Below are positions 1-9,046 of a stretch of DNA of 64,000 nt, piece by piece (the stretch's first letter is position 1; each line of letters opens with the position of its first letter). Position numbers and translations under genes: made by a program. Origin of the DNA: Bacillus zhangzhouensis (GTDB taxonomy: Bacteria > Bacillota > Bacilli > Bacillales > Bacillaceae); the NCBI RefSeq assembly GCF_000715205.1, contig NZ_JOTP01000006.1:124001-188000 (forward strand). Direction: 5' to 3'. The notes below the pieces were generated by a model. The model was not told the origin of the DNA and made no database searches. It saw only the letters and a program-made list of their open reading frames with translations.

Positions 1-357
1 AAGAAGAAATAAGTTATCGCTGACCATCGTTGTTGTGCCAAATTGAGACACATATTCTGCAAGTGATTGGGGATTATAAATATGGAACGGATGCGCGTGA
101 GGCTCAATATACCCTGGCACAATGTATTTCCCTTCACAATCGATTACACGTTTAGTTGATTTATTTTGAGGAAGCTCTGCTCCGACATATACAATTCGAT
201 CATCATGTATCCAAATATTTGCCTTCACCCATTGCTTCAAAAACGGGTTTAGCACGAGTCCATTCGTTAAAAGGAGTGTTGGAACTATTTTTGAGTCGAC
301 TACATCGATTTGTGTGCGGATGTCATTGTTTCTCCAATTAAAAGTACGTTCGGACAT
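1..357 (-). CDS. yerA: Adenine deaminase-like metal-dependent hydrolase, N-terminal part
   Basis: This is the first 119 codons of a gene that continues past the left edge. The start MSERTFNWRN and the stretch VPGYIEPHAHPF match the amidohydrolase superfamily; the HxH pair (HAH) is the usual first metal-ligand motif. The N-terminus closely resembles YerA of B. subtilis, a relative of adenine deaminase AdeC whose activity is less well established. The ATG at 355-357 is preceded by an AAGGAGAG ribosome site. Lying beyond purD in the same orientation agrees with B. subtilis gene order. Family assignment is firm; the substrate is inferred, because most of the protein is outside the window. Confidence 0.88.
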   Translation of the reverse strand, partial: MSERTFNWRNNDIRTQIDVVDSKIVPTLLLTNGLVLNPFLKQWVKANIWIHDDRIVYVGAELPQNKSTKRVIDCEGKYIVPGYIEPHAHPFHIYNPQSLAEYVSQFGTTTMVSDNLFLL

Positions 358-482
358 TCACATACTCTCCTTCATTTGTATTAGCCCTATCGTAACATAA
401 CGAACCACGTTACGCATTAATGAAACGTTACAATTTCTTGAAATCACACTTAAAATAATTTAAAAAAGGAGATTCACCTTCA

Positions 483-704
483 ATGAAACCTAACCTTGGC
501 TTAATGGAAGCGCTCATTAGAATTGCCTGCGGAATGACAATATGTACTGTGGCTGGGTCCTTGTATGCTAGAAAACCATGGAGTAAAATGCTGCTTTTCA
601 GCATCATGTTTGGCGGTATGAAACTGGCATCTGGCATTCTTCGTTTTTGTCCAGTGACTTATATGTGTGAGCAGCAGGACACACATAAAGAGAAGGCTGA
701 GTGA
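483..704 (+). CDS. Small DUF2892-like membrane protein
   Basis: A 73-residue protein with a strong AAAAAGGAG site upstream. It has two hydrophobic segments, at about residues 10-27 and 35-52, joined by a short basic turn (ARKPW), as in the DUF2892 family of small inner-membrane proteins. The C-terminus is charged and probably cytoplasmic. The two cysteines at about 57 and 62 (RFCPVTYMCE) could be solvent-exposed. It stands alone between yerA and yodQ and is followed at once by a terminator. No molecular function can be given from sequence. Confidence 0.75.
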   Translation: MKPNLGLMEALIRIACGMTICTVAGSLYARKPWSKMLLFSIMFGGMKLASGILRFCPVTYMCEQQDTHKEKAE

Positions 705-721
705 GACAGCCTTCTTTTTTG
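689..721 (+). terminator. Rho-independent terminator of the DUF2892 gene
   Basis: An AAGGCTG/CAGCCTT stem with an AGTGAGA loop and a T-rich tract overlaps the stop codon of the upstream gene. It ends that transcript and also separates it from the convergent yodQ gene. Confidence 0.8.
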
Positions 722-729
722 TGATCTCA

Positions 730-2004
730 TCACTCCGCTACTTCACACCATTTCACCATCGTACCAGCAATAATTTCTGCTGCTTCGATCACATGCTCAA
801 TGTCGATGGATTCATTCGGATAATGGGCAAGCTCCGTTGTTCCAGGTCCGAACACAATGATCGGGATACCCGCCGCCTGTGACAGTAATCCGCCATCTGT
901 TCCCCAAGGAGCGGCTTCAACCTTTGGCGGCTGCTTTAATACCTCTTCATATTGTTCCTTCAATAGACCTAGAAGCGGGTGATCCGCATCGATTGACCCT
1001 GGAAGCCACCTTGCACCAAACCATTCGACCTCTACAGGATGATCTTGGAACCATTCATCCTTTTCCCCGAGTCCTGCCATCCAGTTTTCTAGTTCCTTCT
1101 CTGCCTGCTCAACCGTCTCGCCCGGCATCACGCCGAGTCTACCTTCCATTGTGACAAGGTCTGCTACAGAGGACGGCCAATCACCGCCTTGAATTTTCCC
1201 AATGTTGATCGGGACCGGAATGGGGATATGCTGAAACAGCGGCTCGGTGATTCGCCGATTTCTTTCTTCTTCTAGTGCCGCTATATGTGAAAGGACAATG
1301 GTGCTTTTTTCAATAGCGGAGACGCCGTGATATCTTGTTCCGCCATGAGCGGCCCTTCCTTTCATATGCAGTCTGAACCACTTAGACCCCTGCTGAATCG
1401 GAAAGATTTTCATATGACTCGGTTCGGGAATGATGGCAGCATCTGCTGTATACCCTCTCAGTATCGATGCAAGTGTGCCTGCCCCGCCGCTTTCCTCTTC
1501 GACCACACTATGGAACACCACATCTCCTTTCAGCGGAATTTGAAGCGCATGCAGCGCCTCCAGTGCGAAGAGTAAAGAAACGTTCCCGCCTTTCATATCT
1601 GTTGCCCCGCGTCCATAAAGTCTCCCGTTTATGATATGCCCGCTGTATGGCGGATATGTCCATTGATTTGTATCTCCTTCTGGGACAACATCGACATGGC
1701 CATTTAATAAGATGGATTTGCCGTCCCCTTTCCCTTTCAATCGTCCAGCGACATTGGGACTTCCTTTAAAAGAACGGCGAGGGGAATAAAAATAAGGATG
1801 TTTCAGCAAGTCATCGCCGCCGATTTCCCATACGTCTACATCAAAGCCAATGGCTGACAGCTTATTTGCCACGATTTGCTGTACTTCTTGTTCATTTCCT
1901 TGGGTACTGTCACATTGCACCATTTGCTTTAGAAGCGTAATGGCTTCATCCTGGTGCTCTCTCATCCAGCTTCTGATACGTGTAATTGGCTGCAAGTCGG
2001 TCAT
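730..2004 (-). CDS. yodQ: M20-family deacylase of the beta-lysine pathway (YodQ-like)
   Basis: A 424-residue M20 peptidase/deacylase of the ArgE/DapE type. Metal-binding signatures are visible in order: NGHVDVVPEGD at about 97-107, GRGATDMKGG near 130-140 and EEESGGAGT near 168-176, followed by a dimerisation domain and a C-terminal GTDGG segment. In B. subtilis yodQ lies in the kamA-yodP-yodQ-yodR-yodS-yodT cluster and is thought to deacylate an intermediate of acetyl-beta-lysine breakdown. Here it is the last gene of yodT-S-R-Q, starting 5 bp after yodR. Family is certain; the substrate is inferred from context. Confidence 0.88.
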   Translation of the reverse strand: MTDLQPITRIRSWMREHQDEAITLLKQMVQCDSTQGNEQEVQQIVANKLSAIGFDVDVWEIGGDDLLKHPYFYSPRRSFKGSPNVAGRLKGKGDGKSILLNGHVDVVPEGDTNQWTYPPYSGHIINGRLYGRGATDMKGGNVSLLFALEALHALQIPLKGDVVFHSVVEEESGGAGTLASILRGYTADAAIIPEPSHMKIFPIQQGSKWFRLHMKGRAAHGGTRYHGVSAIEKSTIVLSHIAALEEERNRRITEPLFQHIPIPVPINIGKIQGGDWPSSVADLVTMEGRLGVMPGETVEQAEKELENWMAGLGEKDEWFQDHPVEVEWFGARWLPGSIDADHPLLGLLKEQYEEVLKQPPKVEAAPWGTDGGLLSQAAGIPIIVFGPGTTELAHYPNESIDIEHVIEAAEIIAGTMVKWCEVAE

Positions 2005-2009
2005 CCTTT

Positions 2010-2675
2010 CTATACAACAGATTTGACATCAGGCGCTAAAATGAGGGGTGCCTCCGTCGCCCTCATGACATCTTCCGGCTGAAACGGCGGCATGACTTCA
2101 CGTAAAATGAGCAGCTGCGACTTGACCTCAATGACCGCCATATCCGTGATAATCAAATCCACACAAGATTTAGCGGTTAAGGGCAGCGTACAGGCCGATT
2201 TCACCTTTGATTGTCCGTGTTTATCAAGGTGGCTCATCACCACCACAACCTTTTTCGCTTTTTGCGCCAGCTCAATTGCTCCGCCCATTCCAGGTACTCT
2301 TTTACCTGGCACAATCCAATTCGCAAGGTCACCCTGACTACTTACTTCAAGTGCACCTAAAATCGTCATATCCAGCATGCCTTTTCGAATGATGCCAAAA
2401 GCAGTCGTGCTGTCCATGTATGAGCCGCCTTTTGTTAACGTAATGGGGAAACCGCCGGCATTACACAAATTCGGATCTTCTTCACCTTGCACAGGGGAAG
2501 CCCCTGCCCCCATAATGCCGTTTTCTGCATGCAGCCACACCCGGTAATGCGCTGGGATGTACTCGGCCGCAAGGGTCGGGATGCCGATCCCAAGATTCAC
2601 GATCATGCCATCTTCAATTTCCTGCGCCGCTCGTTTGGCAATGCGGTGTCTTAAATCGATGTCTCCCATGCCCAT
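2010..2675 (-). CDS. yodR: CoA-transferase subunit B (YodR-like)
   Basis: A 221-residue class I 3-oxoacid CoA-transferase beta subunit. The motif AENGIMGAG carries the glutamate that forms the covalent CoA thioester in this family (usually written SENG). Start MGMGDIDLRH follows GGAGTG, and the gene overlaps the end of yodS by 25 bp, which suggests translational coupling of the two subunits. With YodS it would activate an acid of the beta-lysine pathway by moving CoA from an acyl-CoA donor. Complex formation follows from the family and the pairing; the acid used is not shown by sequence. Confidence 0.9.
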   Translation of the reverse strand: MGMGDIDLRHRIAKRAAQEIEDGMIVNLGIGIPTLAAEYIPAHYRVWLHAENGIMGAGASPVQGEEDPNLCNAGGFPITLTKGGSYMDSTTAFGIIRKGMLDMTILGALEVSSQGDLANWIVPGKRVPGMGGAIELAQKAKKVVVVMSHLDKHGQSKVKSACTLPLTAKSCVDLIITDMAVIEVKSQLLILREVMPPFQPEDVMRATEAPLILAPDVKSVV

Positions 2676-3337
2676 GTCCAGTTCACTCCTTTTGATTGCA
2701 CGATTTGGTTTACAAATACACCTGGTGTTACGATTTCTTCTGGGTGAAGCCCGCCAACCGGCACAATCTCTTCTACTTCCGCAATGGTCCAGTCTCCTGC
2801 CATCGCTACAATCGGATTTGTATTCCGTGCACTTTTATCAAAAATTAAATTTCCTGCTTCATCTGCTTTGAAGGCATTCACGATGGCAACATCCGCTGTC
2901 AGCGCAGGCTCAAGAATATAATTCTTTCCATTGAGTGGAACCAATTGTTTCTCATCGAGATTCAGGCTATCCATGCCGACATCTGTCACAATGCCCGCTA
3001 GCCCCATCCCGCCTGCTCTGATCTTTTCTGCTAGGATGCCCTGCGGGTAAAAGAGAACGTCTAATGTACCTGCCTGCATTTTCTGCCCGGCAATGGGATT
3101 TGAACCAATATGAGAAGCAATGATTTTCTTGACTCTCCCTTCTGTGATGAGCCGGCCAACACCAATTTGCGGGAAGCCTGCATCATTTCCGATCAATGTC
3201 AGTTCATTGATATTTGCTTCTAAAATGGCATCTATCAATGATGGCGGAGAACCCACGCCGCCAAACCCGCCAAACATGATGGTCATACCATCTTTAAATC
3301 GCGTGATCACTTCATCAAAGCTCGCTGTTTTGTTCAT
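2651..3337 (-). CDS. yodS: CoA-transferase subunit A (YodS-like)
   Basis: A 228-residue alpha subunit of a class I CoA-transferase (AtoD/ScoA family). The N-terminal glycine-rich FGGFGGVGSP loop near residues 22-31 and the NPIAGQKM segment are typical. It is 12 bp downstream of yodT and overlaps yodR, so the three are one transcript. The pair resembles acetoacetate:butyrate CoA-transferases, as annotated for the B. subtilis kamA cluster. Its role is inferred to be CoA activation of a keto acid made by the YodT aminotransferase. Confidence 0.9.
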   Translation of the reverse strand: MNKTASFDEVITRFKDGMTIMFGGFGGVGSPPSLIDAILEANINELTLIGNDAGFPQIGVGRLITEGRVKKIIASHIGSNPIAGQKMQAGTLDVLFYPQGILAEKIRAGGMGLAGIVTDVGMDSLNLDEKQLVPLNGKNYILEPALTADVAIVNAFKADEAGNLIFDKSARNTNPIVAMAGDWTIAEVEEIVPVGGLHPEEIVTPGVFVNQIVQSKGVNWTWAWETSI

Positions 3338-3349
3338 ATTCTTTCCTCC

Positions 3350-4714
3350 CTACATAGCAGATGGGAAAAACCCTCGATTGATGACTTCTTGTTCGACCTG
3401 CGTGATGGTCTGCCCGAATAGATGAATGAGTTCATCCATCTCCTGCTGCGTAATAGAAAGCGGCGGTGCAATCATGACAGCTGCACCTCCCACTCCATCC
3501 TCTCCAGCGCTTGCTGGATAAACGAGTAATCCATTTTGCTTTGCCGTCTCAACGACTAGATTGGTCATCTGTGCATGTGGAGGAAATGGTGTTTTGGATA
3601 ATCGATCTGCGACAAACTCAATGCCTATCAGCAGTCCCTTTCCTCTCACTTCTCCGATGATGGAATGGTTTGTTTGCAAATCCTTTAAGGCATTCATTAA
3701 ATATCGACCGGACAGGTCAGCTCGTTCAGGAAGCTGATGTTTTTTCAAATATCGAATGACAGCCAGTGAGACGGCTGCTGAAAGCGGATTGGCACTATAC
3801 GTGTGACCTGACATCACAGACCCTGACCCACTGAGAATCGGTGCGATTACGTGGTCTGCTGATACGGTTGCCGCAATCGGTGAATAGCCGGCACTCATTC
3901 CTTTCCCGAGAACCATGATATCTGGTACGACGCCCCAGTGCTCCATGGCAAACATTTTCCCAGTTCGTCCAAAGCCTGTCATGACTTCATCTGCAATCAT
4001 TAAAATGTCGTTTTCCTCACAGACTCGCTTCATCGCCTCAAAATATCCGTCTGGCGGCACAAGTGCCGCTCCCGCTGCTCCAACAATTGGCTCTGCAATA
4101 AAGGCTGCAATCCTCTCTTTTCCTATACGCTGGATGACGGTTTTAAATTCCTGAACATACCACTCGACCTGTTTGCTTTCTTCTTTTGGCAGCCATGACC
4201 GATAGCTATACGGCGGAGACAGCACCGGGTGTTTTTCAAGCAGTGGTTCAAAGCGTTCTCTTCTTGCAATATGACCTGACATTGACAGCGCACCAAGCGT
4301 GATGCCGTGATAACTCATCCATCTTGATATGATGTGATTCTTTTCAGTCTTTCCCTGCTCCTGCCAATGCTGTATCGCGATTTTCATCGCTGTCTCTGTT
4401 GCCTCTGATCCGCTTCCTACAAAAAAAGACCAGTTCAGATTGCCTGGGCAAAGCGTACTCAATTCATAGGCAAGTTCTTCCGCTGGTTCATTTGTGAATT
4501 GTGACCTGTACGTAAAGCTCACTTTTTTTGCTTGTTCTGTCATGGCATCAATGATGTCTTGTATGCCATGTCCAATACTCGCCGTGACTGCACCCGATGA
4601 ACCATCTACATATTTTTTTCCGTCCCGATCATATAAATAAATCCCCTCTCCTTTCACAGCCACAGGATAATCCTGATTCAACATCGGTTTGATTAAGTAA
4701 TTCCGAGTCTCCAC
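3350..4714 (-). CDS. yodT: Class III PLP aminotransferase (YodT-like)
   Basis: A 454-residue omega-type aminotransferase. Seen in order: the GSGSEATETA phosphate-binding region near 102-111, the SYHG motif, the IADEVMTGFGRTG segment with the PLP-binding Asp near 240-252, and LGKGMSAGY, where Lys forms the Schiff base. First gene of yodT-S-R-Q, with a divergent PucR-type regulator upstream. In the B. subtilis kamA cluster the homologue is proposed to remove the amino group of an acetylated beta-lysine intermediate. Family is secure; the exact substrate is inferred. Confidence 0.9.
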   Translation of the reverse strand: METRNYLIKPMLNQDYPVAVKGEGIYLYDRDGKKYVDGSSGAVTASIGHGIQDIIDAMTEQAKKVSFTYRSQFTNEPAEELAYELSTLCPGNLNWSFFVGSGSEATETAMKIAIQHWQEQGKTEKNHIISRWMSYHGITLGALSMSGHIARRERFEPLLEKHPVLSPPYSYRSWLPKEESKQVEWYVQEFKTVIQRIGKERIAAFIAEPIVGAAGAALVPPDGYFEAMKRVCEENDILMIADEVMTGFGRTGKMFAMEHWGVVPDIMVLGKGMSAGYSPIAATVSADHVIAPILSGSGSVMSGHTYSANPLSAAVSLAVIRYLKKHQLPERADLSGRYLMNALKDLQTNHSIIGEVRGKGLLIGIEFVADRLSKTPFPPHAQMTNLVVETAKQNGLLVYPASAGEDGVGGAAVMIAPPLSITQQEMDELIHLFGQTITQVEQEVINRGFFPSAM

Positions 4715-4859
4715 TTTGCCATTCCTCCCTCTCTCGTCAGCAGCTGCATCTTTCTTTTCACATGAATCGCAAGAAAATTTTGTATACTTGTTATAAGATT
4801 AGCTTAATCAAGAGGGCAGTCATCCTCCATTCGCCACATGCCCGAATTTCACACACATT

Positions 4860-4880
4860 TTTTATACATCGTGTATAAAA
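4860..4880. promoter_or_regulatory. Perfect 21-bp palindrome ahead of the PucR-type gene
   Basis: TTTTATACA and TGTATAAAA are exact inverted copies around a TCG spacer, ending 25 bp before the regulator ATG and just upstream of its AAAAGGAGG site. The position suits an operator for autoregulation, or for control of the divergent yodT operon. A related GTATAC lies about 70 bp upstream, near 4785. The binding protein is not known. Confidence 0.55.
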
Positions 4881-4905
4881 GTGTTCAAAAGGAGGTCATG
4901 AGTCT

Positions 4906-6564
4906 ATGGCGATTCTCGTCAAAGACGCACTCTCGCTCGATATGATGAAGGAAACAAAACTGCTTGCTGGAGAAAATGGACTGGATCGCCTCATTCAGTG
5001 GGTAACCATCGTGGAAATTATTGAGGACACTTCCAGGGTTTCAGAAGGGGAACTACTCGTCACAACCGGATTTGGGCTTGCAGAAAATAAGGAAAGACGC
5101 ATACGGCTTGAAAAATTGATTCAATCTCATCGTCTATCAGCCATTGCGATTTATAAAGGCGTGTACTTAACGGAGATCCCAGCATCACTGATTCAAGCGG
5201 CCAAAAGCAGCGGCATTCCGCTTATTGAGATTCCTTCACATGTCAATTTCTCAGACATTACAAAAGCCATCCTAGAGCAAATCGTCAGCAGTCAGCTCCA
5301 TCAACTCAAATATTCTTCAGCGATTCATCAAAGACTGACCCAATTAAATGTGAGCAATAAAAATGTGACGCAAATTACGGATGAGCTGGCACATCTCACT
5401 ATGGCGAACATCGTCGTGCTCGATGTCTTTTTGCATCAAAAAGCGGCTCATCTTGTAAAGGATGAAGTGACGTATTCTCCTGCCTTTGGCTTTCTGACAG
5501 ATCGTGAACCAATTGAAACAACATCTCTTCTTAAGCAGGCAGAGGAGAAAGGGCGGCTCGTCTATGACACGTGCGGTGCGTTTGTCCTCGCTGCATGCCC
5601 AGTGATTGCGATGGGCGATATTTTCGGGTTTATTGTGTCTTTAAAGAAAAAGGAGGCGTGGCATCATCTCGATGCGATTGCCATTGAGCATGCCGGGGCG
5701 GTGTATGCGATTGAATGGCTAAAACAAAAGGCCATCCAAGATACAGAAAATCAAATGCAGGGTCATTTGTTAGATGATATGTTGCAGCAGCAATACACAG
5801 AAGAAAGCTATGTGATCGAACAAGCAAGAAAGCTTCAATATGATATGAGTGATGAACAAGTTGTCATCTACTTTCAATTTCAGCATCAGCACACACAGCT
5901 CGATCATCAGATGGTGCAGCGCCTATCTCAATTACTCACATCGATATTTGAACGCAGACATATTCCTTTTTTACTAAAGGCAAGGCTTGATTCCGTTTTT
6001 GTGCTGACACCAGCGGGAAAGAAAGCATTTCAAGAAACGGAGTGGTATGGCGCATCAGAGGAATGCCGGAGCACTTGGTCTTATTTTTTCCCCGTCCATC
6101 CGATTGTGATTGGCATTGGGAGAGCCTATGACCAGATCATTCTGTTTGCAAAAAGTGCAAAGGAAGCCCAGTATGCAGCAAGGCTTCTTCCTCTTCTAAA
6201 GACAGACGAGAGCATCATTCATTATCAGAAGCTCGGCTTATATGGCATGCTCCTTGAAATGAACGAAGCCGGAATGAATTTGCACGATTTTTACGTGGAG
6301 CTGTTAAGCCCATTGCTTTATACGAAAAAACAAGGGGCTGATCTGATCCATACACTCGAAGTGTATTTAGCACACAATGAAAATATTCAAAAATCTGCGG
6401 GGGAATTGTTTATTCACCGGCATACATTAAGCTATCGATTGAAACAAATTGAAACAAGAACAGGCTGTAGCCTCAAATCCACTGATGATCGGATGAAGCT
6501 GCAGCTAAGTATTATGGCGTACCGCCTATCTGGCCTGCTTGATCAGATGAGAACCATTTCATGA
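4906..6564 (+). CDS. PucR-family transcriptional regulator
   Basis: A 552-residue protein with the PucR architecture: an N-terminal PucR domain (about 5-125, with the family-typical LVTTGFGL and SGIPLIEIP stretches), a central GGDEF-like/CdaR-type region, and a C-terminal PucR helix-turn-helix near 495-545 (FIHRHTLSYRLKQIE). Such proteins often activate catabolic operons in response to a metabolite. It is divergent from yodT-S-R-Q and its stop meets the stop of convergent yodP, so it probably controls the beta-lysine genes on both sides. The effector is unknown, and B. subtilis has no regulator at this place that I recall. Confidence 0.85.
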   Translation: MAILVKDALSLDMMKETKLLAGENGLDRLIQWVTIVEIIEDTSRVSEGELLVTTGFGLAENKERRIRLEKLIQSHRLSAIAIYKGVYLTEIPASLIQAAKSSGIPLIEIPSHVNFSDITKAILEQIVSSQLHQLKYSSAIHQRLTQLNVSNKNVTQITDELAHLTMANIVVLDVFLHQKAAHLVKDEVTYSPAFGFLTDREPIETTSLLKQAEEKGRLVYDTCGAFVLAACPVIAMGDIFGFIVSLKKKEAWHHLDAIAIEHAGAVYAIEWLKQKAIQDTENQMQGHLLDDMLQQQYTEESYVIEQARKLQYDMSDEQVVIYFQFQHQHTQLDHQMVQRLSQLLTSIFERRHIPFLLKARLDSVFVLTPAGKKAFQETEWYGASEECRSTWSYFFPVHPIVIGIGRAYDQIILFAKSAKEAQYAARLLPLLKTDESIIHYQKLGLYGMLLEMNEAGMNLHDFYVELLSPLLYTKKQGADLIHTLEVYLAHNENIQKSAGELFIHRHTLSYRLKQIETRTGCSLKSTDDRMKLQLSIMAYRLSGLLDQMRTIS

Positions 6565-7404
6565 TTCATTCGGCGTTTTCACCCATAGATTCATATCTTC
6601 AATTTTATCGAAAATATAGCAGTTGTTTTGGAAGCGCCCGGTATACGTATACCCAAGCTGATAAAACACTTGATTCATTCCGTAGGAAAGTGCACGTGCA
6701 AGAGAATAAAAGACATAGATATGCATCGACTGGAGTTCTTTTTCGAGTGCTAGAATCAAATGATGCATGAATCCTAGTTTTCTGTATGTTGGAAGGGTCG
6801 CACAATCTGTTAATTCCGCATGTCCATACGGTGCATTGATTTCGGCGGATGCCGCACTCACAATGTGTCCGTCATGTTCAATGGCATAAAAAATAGTCCC
6901 TTCCTCCATCGCCTTTTGGATGTAATCTGGCTCGTTCATGGGCGTGGGATACGTTTCAAAGACAGTATCATAGAGCTTTGCCAGCTTGTGCACATCCTCT
7001 GGACCGGCTTTCCTCATCACATACTCATCCTGCCATGCGATTTGATCTTTTTTCACTCGCTTCGCTTGAATAGACGCAACCATTTCATCTTCCTTCAGCC
7101 AATAGAGGCTGTTCATCCGATCTTCCGTCAGAAAAAGCGACATTCCATACGCATCACTTCCCAGGAAATAATGAGAAAACACCCCTTCAAGTCGAAAGCC
7201 TTTCTCTAAGAAAAGAGACATATGCTCACGCCTTACTTTTACAATGACCTTAGAAGCCTTACAGTCCGCTGCTTCCTGAAGAACGGACTGAATCACATCC
7301 CGCACCCTGCCGCTATAGTCATCCAAACGAATTCGCTCATTAAATGAATCAATACAGATCAAGGCAGAAAAACGTTCGTTTGCAAGTTTCTTCAATTGCA
7401 CCAT
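6559..7404 (-). CDS. yodP: Beta-lysine N-acetyltransferase, AblB/YodP type
   Basis: A 281-residue GNAT protein whose C-terminal half (about 130-265) is the acetyltransferase fold, with the AELTDCATLPTYRKLGFMHHLI strand-loop-helix region that binds acetyl-CoA. The N-terminal half (SFNERIRLDDYSG) is characteristic of AblB/YodP, which acetylates beta-lysine made by lysine 2,3-aminomutase. Unlike B. subtilis, it is split from yodQ-T by a regulator, lies tail-to-tail with it, and has no kamA beside it. A 64-aa membrane protein gene ends 15 bp upstream and is probably co-transcribed. Family assignment is firm; physiological role is inferred. Confidence 0.85.
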   Translation of the reverse strand: MVQLKKLANERFSALICIDSFNERIRLDDYSGRVRDVIQSVLQEAADCKASKVIVKVRREHMSLFLEKGFRLEGVFSHYFLGSDAYGMSLFLTEDRMNSLYWLKEDEMVASIQAKRVKKDQIAWQDEYVMRKAGPEDVHKLAKLYDTVFETYPTPMNEPDYIQKAMEEGTIFYAIEHDGHIVSAASAEINAPYGHAELTDCATLPTYRKLGFMHHLILALEKELQSMHIYVFYSLARALSYGMNQVFYQLGYTYTGRFQNNCYIFDKIEDMNLWVKTPNES

Positions 7405-7419
7405 ACACTCATTCCTCTC

Positions 7420-7614
7420 TTAGCTAATGAAAAACTTCCAAATTAAAAATGAAGAAATAGCAATGCCAGAAGAAATTGAAATGATCATATAACTAATGGC
7501 TAAGCCTTTTTTCAATTTATTCTGCTTAATGGCAATCAACATGACGTTATTTATGGCTATGAGAAATAAAATAAGCATGACTAATACACCAATGATATAT
7601 GTTTTAATAACCAC
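7420..7614 (-). CDS. Small two-helix membrane protein upstream of yodP
   Basis: A 64-residue protein with two hydrophobic segments (about 5-25 and 41-60) joined by a basic, lysine-rich loop (KQNKLKKG). Only 15 bp separate its stop from the yodP start, and the yodP ribosome site directly follows the stop, so the two are likely one transcript. The position raises the possibility of a link to lysine or beta-lysine metabolism, but I do not recognise the family. Confidence 0.6.
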   Translation of the reverse strand: MVIKTYIIGVLVMLILFLIAINNVMLIAIKQNKLKKGLAISYMIISISSGIAISSFLIWKFFIS

Positions 7615-7942
7615 GTTTTAACCACCATTCATTTCCTTTTATCTCATTGTATCCCTTTATTTACTTTGTTGAAAGAGTGTGATCGCTTCTTTTGTTTTAT
7701 AATGAAGAAGAAATATCATATGTAGCGCTCTCAGACAGCACATCGTTGTGATCCTTTTTACATATGGATCTTGTAGGCAACAGTCGCTAGTGATATGTAA
7801 ACGCTTCAACAAGGGCATTCTTTGACAGGTGTACCCAACCTGCTTCTATAGAAGTCGAATGACCCGTTACATCATATGGGTAAAGATACGAGTACTGCTG
7901 CACTTTGATACAAAAAGGCTGAAAATAGAAGGAGATGGTCGA
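7615..7942. other. Intergenic region before the serine hydrolase gene
   Basis: This 328-bp stretch holds the upstream regions of the divergent membrane protein gene and the serine hydrolase. A TATAAT-like -10 is visible near 7699-7705 on the plus strand, without a convincing -35 at the usual distance. I see no riboswitch core or RNA gene. An in-frame upstream extension of the hydrolase reading frame (from 7829) lacks a ribosome site. Confidence 0.4.
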
Positions 7943-9037
7943 ATGGGTTCGATAAATGTCCAAAGAGAGATTGAACAATTATTCAAGAAGAAAGTAGAAA
8001 AAGATTCAAACATTCATAATGCGTATTTACTTGTTCATTCAGAAAAGCTTGATGCTGACATCCGTCTAGCTACTGGCAATGATGCAATACATCCCGAACA
8101 GCCTTATTATATCGCAAGTGTGAGCAAATTGTTTACCGCTGTTCTCTTCGGACAGTTAGTTGAACAGGGCCGATGTTCATACGATGATCCCATCTCGCGA
8201 TACATACAAGCAGATGTGTTAGAAAATCTGCACATATATAAAGGCAAAGATTATACGAACGAAATAAAAATCAAGCATTTATTAAATCACACCTCTGGTT
8301 TACATGACTTCTTAGAGGATAAGCCGTTACATGGCAAGTCTATGATTGAACAGATACTAGAAAATCCCGAAAAAGAATGGACGCCAATCGAAGTACTTAA
8401 TTGGGCGAAGGAACATATGAACTCTCATTTCCCTCCCGAAAAAGGCTTCCATTATTCCGATACAGGATACCATCTCTTAGGACTCATCCTTGAACACATC
8501 ACGAACATGCCCTATCATGAGCAGCTCAAACGCCATATTTTTGACCCATTAGGCATGGTTCATTCACATTACATTCGGATGGAACCATTAGAAAAAAATC
8601 CATTTGACATAGCGAAATTGTCTGTTCGTCATACAGACATTACGCATTATCAAAGTATGAGCTTTGTATTTGCTGGTGGCGGCATCGTCTCTACTACAAG
8701 TGACCTGTTCAAATTCCTAAAAGCACTCGTTCACCATCAACTGTTAAAGAAAGAGACCATGGACCAAATGAAAAGTGATCCAGGGAAGTTCACTTTAGGA
8801 ATTGATTATGGATATGGCGTGATGAATATAAAAACGGTGCCAATCTTCATGCCAGCCAAATTAAATTCTTGGGGGAATGCAGGTTCAACCGGCTCATTTA
8901 TGTTTTATCACCCTGCAACAGAGGCCTATCTCATTGGAACCTTTAATCATTTTGGATACGGTTCGAAAGGAATGAGGTTCATGCTCCAATTAATCGATAA
9001 ACTGCAAAAAGCTCACAAAAAGCAAGAACACCCTTAA
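7943..9037 (+). CDS. Serine hydrolase, beta-lactamase/D-alanyl-D-alanine carboxypeptidase family
   Basis: A 364-residue class C beta-lactamase-like serine hydrolase. The nucleophile motif S-V-S-K is at residues 59-62, followed by the family HTSGL block, YSDTGY in the place of Y-x-N, and GSTGSF near the C-terminus in place of the KTG box. There is no signal peptide with the start used here, so it is probably cytoplasmic. I chose ATG 7943 because AGAAGGAG precedes it; an ATG at 7829 in frame has no such site. Members include esterases, D-aminopeptidases and transpeptidase relatives, so the substrate cannot be named. It stands alone and ends at a shared terminator with purD. Confidence 0.8.
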   Translation: MGSINVQREIEQLFKKKVEKDSNIHNAYLLVHSEKLDADIRLATGNDAIHPEQPYYIASVSKLFTAVLFGQLVEQGRCSYDDPISRYIQADVLENLHIYKGKDYTNEIKIKHLLNHTSGLHDFLEDKPLHGKSMIEQILENPEKEWTPIEVLNWAKEHMNSHFPPEKGFHYSDTGYHLLGLILEHITNMPYHEQLKRHIFDPLGMVHSHYIRMEPLEKNPFDIAKLSVRHTDITHYQSMSFVFAGGGIVSTTSDLFKFLKALVHHQLLKKETMDQMKSDPGKFTLGIDYGYGVMNIKTVPIFMPAKLNSWGNAGSTGSFMFYHPATEAYLIGTFNHFGYGSKGMRFMLQLIDKLQKAHKKQEHP

Positions 9038-9046
9038 AAACAAAAC

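Noticed and set aside
7680..7800. Possible T-box or riboswitch before the serine hydrolase gene
   Set aside because: No T-box core (AGGGTGGTACCGCG-like) or other known aptamer core; only weak stems.
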